The notes beneath the pieces were generated by a model. The model had not been told where the DNA came from and did not search any database. It saw nothing but the letters and a program-made list of their open reading frames with translations. A stretch of 64,000 nucleotides of DNA. Origin: Rhea pennata. Lineage: Eukaryota; Chordata; Aves; Rheiformes; Rheidae. Positions within the stretch are counted from its first letter, which is position 1, and every line of letters begins with the position of its first letter. Positions 61,061 to 64,000 of this stretch are shown in pieces. A program made the position numbers and the translations under genes. The stretch is from positions 120,663,466-120,727,465 of the forward strand of contig NC_084664.1 of the NCBI RefSeq assembly GCF_028389875.1, in the 5' to 3' direction.

Positions 61061-62345
61061 AAAGACTTGGGAAGGAATGGTAAGAGCTTTTATTTGCAGC
61101 CACTAGGTCGCACTGTTGTATAGAGAACAAACTATCCCCTTTGCAATGCTGCATACAAACAGCCTCATGCTGTGCAGAATCTTGTAAATACTGTTTTACA
61201 GTTTTCACTAACAACAGAAGTATAGGAGATCAAGAGAGGAAGACTGGCATTTAGAAATCTCTGCTTTCTCCTCAAAGGCAGGTCCAGGTCCTGGTTTTAG
61301 TTAGGTGTTTTTGTTCTACACAAGGTGCCCTGAACATAGCTATATTTTGGAATGGGATTATTTTTCTCCTGTGGGGAGGAGAACCTGCTGGGGGACAGGT
61401 TTGGAAGGGGTGGGAGACCAAGCTCTTATTCTTGAAGAATTCTTGACTTGACACACATATTCCCAGAGACCCTTCTGAAGCTGCCATGGGCCTTCTTATA
61501 TACATAAACCCCGAACATGTGCTTCCCTTTCCCTCCCTGATTTGGCACTGTTCGATGGCCCAGACAATACAAAAGCACACTTCAATTACTTCCCTATGTA
61601 CATTACACACTCTGGGCACTCGCAAACATTATACACTGTTCACGTGTGAACAATTAATTAGTTATATTATTCAGTCATTCTTTCCACTACCATTGTCCAA
61701 AGAAAATTTTTTCCTTTTAGCAATATGGTTTTAATTTAGGAAGCAGGGTTTCTTTAACCTATTTGACATTATGCAAACCATCTTAAAGGAGGTTTCATGC
61801 TATTTCCACTCTGTCTGCTAACATAGTTCCCCGCCCAAATGTGAGCTGTGCTTTACCAAGCAAATTACTTACAGAGGATTTTGCTCAAAAAAGATGGTGG
61901 GTTCATTTCTTTACCCATATTTACTCAGCTCTGGTGTAAATCTTCTTGTATTTTGCTCCATGGATTAGCACCTCTCTCATCCTCCCACTACCCCTCTCTT
62001 TAGGGCAGTAAGCTGAGACAAAAATAATGAGGAGCAGAGCGAGTGGCTCTCTCCATGCCGAAGCTCTGGGAGGGAATAGGTCATCCCAAAGGACCTGAGT
62101 CTGCAATCGGTTAGTTCAGCTGGCCGGCTACAAGTCTTACGCGCGGGAACTATCTGCCTCAGGTTTTGACTCTTTCAGTAACAACTTTTTTGCCTGCTAA
62201 TTAAATTTCTTACTGTCCCAGCTCCAGAGAAGACAAGCAAGTTTCCCTTAAAAGGACACCTAGATGGAAACAAAACTTCACTGATTACAAGAACATGTGT
62301 TGCATATAATTAACCCATTACTAGGCCCTGGAAAAGAGAAGTGTG
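61061..62345. other. Unannotated DNA
   Basis: The minus frame 61272-61625 (117 codons) and the plus frame 61486-61734 overlap and show no recognised domain. A phrase ctctggtgtaaatcttc near 61,930 may be another decayed archosaur-type repeat fragment. No gene is supported. Confidence 0.45.
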
Positions 62346-62349
62346 ATCC

Positions 62350-62390
62350 GGGGGGGGGGGGGGGGGGTGAAGAAAGAAAGAAAAGAAAAG
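62350..62390. repeat. (G)18 then (GAAA)n tract
   Basis: About 18 G (62,350-62,367) followed by GAAA/GAAAA units. It produces the glycine or proline runs of two overlapping spurious frames (62321-62626 minus and 62343-62648 plus). Confidence 0.95.
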
Positions 62391-64000
62391 GAAAGACACC
62401 TAACAGAGCAAAACAGAGTTTTATCTGTTGCTCTTTTTAGTTTGGGGCTGGGAGACTTTTTGCCACTGATCACATGCAGCTGCCTCTTCCACTTTTGCTC
62501 GAGTAAAGGTGATGATTCTACTTCATTTCCCCCAATATTCATGTGTAGGATTTTAATATTTTTGTGTAGGATCCCAGACAACAGCCATATATTGCAGAAA
62601 AAAACGGTATTGCAAATAATATGCATTAGGTGTCTCTTGCATATTTAATTGCACTTGTTTTAAGAGACACATATATGGTTCTATGAGTATTTTGCAGTAA
62701 AGCTCATCTGCCTGCATATTTGCAGAAAGTGAATTTGCAGTTGTATTGGCAAGTATTCCCACATAACAGTTCAAATGTGCATATGTTTATTTTCAAACTG
62801 TATGCTCATCCAACCAGGGGACCAAAAGACTCCTGTCATCTCTCTGACCAAATAACTGAGCACTAGGGACAGAGCTGTGGGTATTTGTAAGAAGTGATTT
62901 GTGCTCAGCCTTGAAGCTTGCAAATTTGCAGAAAAAAATGTGCTTGATTTGGCAAAGCACATAGTTAAGCACAATGTGCTTGAAGAGTAAGGATAACATG
63001 TCCAATGTGAGTCACATAATATGTTGTAATGAAATTACTTTATTACATATTTCAGAGCATATATGCTCCTATAGAACTCTTTGTCTATATGCATATATGT
63101 CTATATGGGAAACCAAAAGTGAGATAGCTGAATTGCTGCTGTGCAGTTTCTGAATGGAGTGAGTGCCTAGCCCCTAATCATAAAAGGGATCTTCTCCAAG
63201 TTGTGTTTGTTTTGGTAGAGACTTCTTGTGAGTGGAAGGATTTGTCCTTACAGTTTTCTTCGTAAGAACAGATCCTTGGTTAGAAATTGATGAAGGAAAA
63301 CACTTATTTTTACTGCCCATCTACATTGGTCTTTGTAGATCCAAGGGTTTGATACTTAGTTTGAGAAATTATGATCCATAAAATAAACAATGCCATTTTC
63401 TTTTCTTTTCCTGGTAAACACTACTCACTTTTTCCGAATTCTGCATATGCATTATTCTTTGTCTTCCTCCTACTGAATTTAAGGGACATCTTAAAGCAGG
63501 CTGTATTTTAATGGTCACACGACTTTCATATTTTATTACATTCTGTACAAATACAGAAGCAGAAATAGCACATGTGTTCACAACCATGTTTATTCAGGGA
63601 TCAGACAGATGTCATGACAGTCTTTGTCTGTATAAACTGTACTGCAGGAGTCAGCTGTGAAGGACAAATCTGAGGCGAGGAATATTCCTTTCCTTGCTCA
63701 AATGAAACTTCTGTAAATAAGTTTGTTTGTTTAGTTAATACATATGTGCATATAATGAGAGATTTTATTCATAGCATGCTTACCTCTGCGCCGCGCTGTT
63801 AGCTTAGATCTTGACTGTAAACACTTGATAGTCTCTACTCTTTGCCTGTTGTGTCTTGCACTGTTTGGAGTGGATCCAATGGTTCCTGTGGGTTAAAAAA
63901 TGTATGTACCTGGTGGGAATGACCGAGATTTCAGCTCTAGCTGGACAGCAGAACACATGCAAGTGGTTGCAGGCCCTGGATTCTGTGAACCTGGACACAC
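62391..64000. other. Unannotated AT-rich DNA to the window end
   Basis: Several minus-strand frames of 60-73 codons overlap one another and lack motifs. No gene, RNA or named repeat is supported. A gene could begin beyond the right edge, but nothing here shows it. Confidence 0.45.

Noticed and set aside
61272..61625. 117-codon minus-strand open frame
   Set aside because: No recognisable family, and it overlaps a similar frame on the other strand.
61860..61900. EDFAQKRWW string recalling the SERINC DFAHSWN motif
   Set aside because: It lies 51 kb downstream of an exon that it should precede, and the flanks do not match.
1..64000. tRNA, rRNA genes, CRISPR arrays, retroviral genes
   Set aside because: No cloverleaf boxes, rRNA segments, regularly spaced repeats or retroviral gag/pol/env stretches were recognised.

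Overview
The window looks like a gene-poor, AT-rich piece of a bird chromosome. The assignment rests on repeats. Two CR1 LINE copies of avian type are present: a long one on the plus strand (about 25,370-27,352) and a short 3' piece on the minus strand (about 50,512-50,870). Both carry the octamer tail of CR1 instead of a poly(A) tail. Older CR1/L3-like and MIR-like remnants of the kind shared by birds, turtles and crocodilians are scattered between them. There is no operon structure, no dense coding and no sign of prokaryotic or viral origin. The species cannot be named from the sequence.

Only one segment looks like part of a known cellular gene. It is a 170-base exon at 10,702-10,871 (+) with AG and GT at its ends. 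It encodes two hydrophobic segments of a SERINC family membrane protein, nearest the SERINC1/SERINC3 branch from memory of the family. No partner exon was found on either side, and the conserved cysteine and the end of the exon have changed. It may be a relic of a lost paralogue or one exon of a divergent gene with very large introns. A second exon-like open segment (31,623-31,895, minus) is protein-like but not recognised.

Layout. 1-7 kb: unannotated, with a MITE-like palindromic remnant near 3.7 kb. 7.06-7.89 kb: decayed CR1 reverse-transcriptase region. 10.7 kb: SERINC exon. 14-20 kb: microsatellites and small old repeats. 24.2-27.9 kb: a repeat cluster (MIR/L3-like, the long CR1, then an older CR1 tail in the opposite direction). 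31.6-32.7 kb: exon-like segment and a low-repeat block that may be a conserved noncoding element. 39-42 kb: a duplicated 120-base segment and another old CR1 tail. 50.2-50.9 kb: a long A/GA/GAAA tract and the younger CR1 fragment. 52.9-55.3 kb: two more old remnants. 59.0-59.4 kb: an imperfect tandem duplication with a unit of about 209 bases. 60.4-61.1 kb: a second candidate conserved noncoding block. The rest shows no feature I can support.

No interacting gene set can be described. The apparent open reading frames are mostly chance frames, low-complexity translations or pieces of LINE ORF2. I found no convincing undescribed system. The items most worth checking are the SERINC exon, the minus-strand open segment at 31.6-31.9 kb and the 209-base tandem repeat. 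All family assignments come from reading the sequence, with no alignment or database search.
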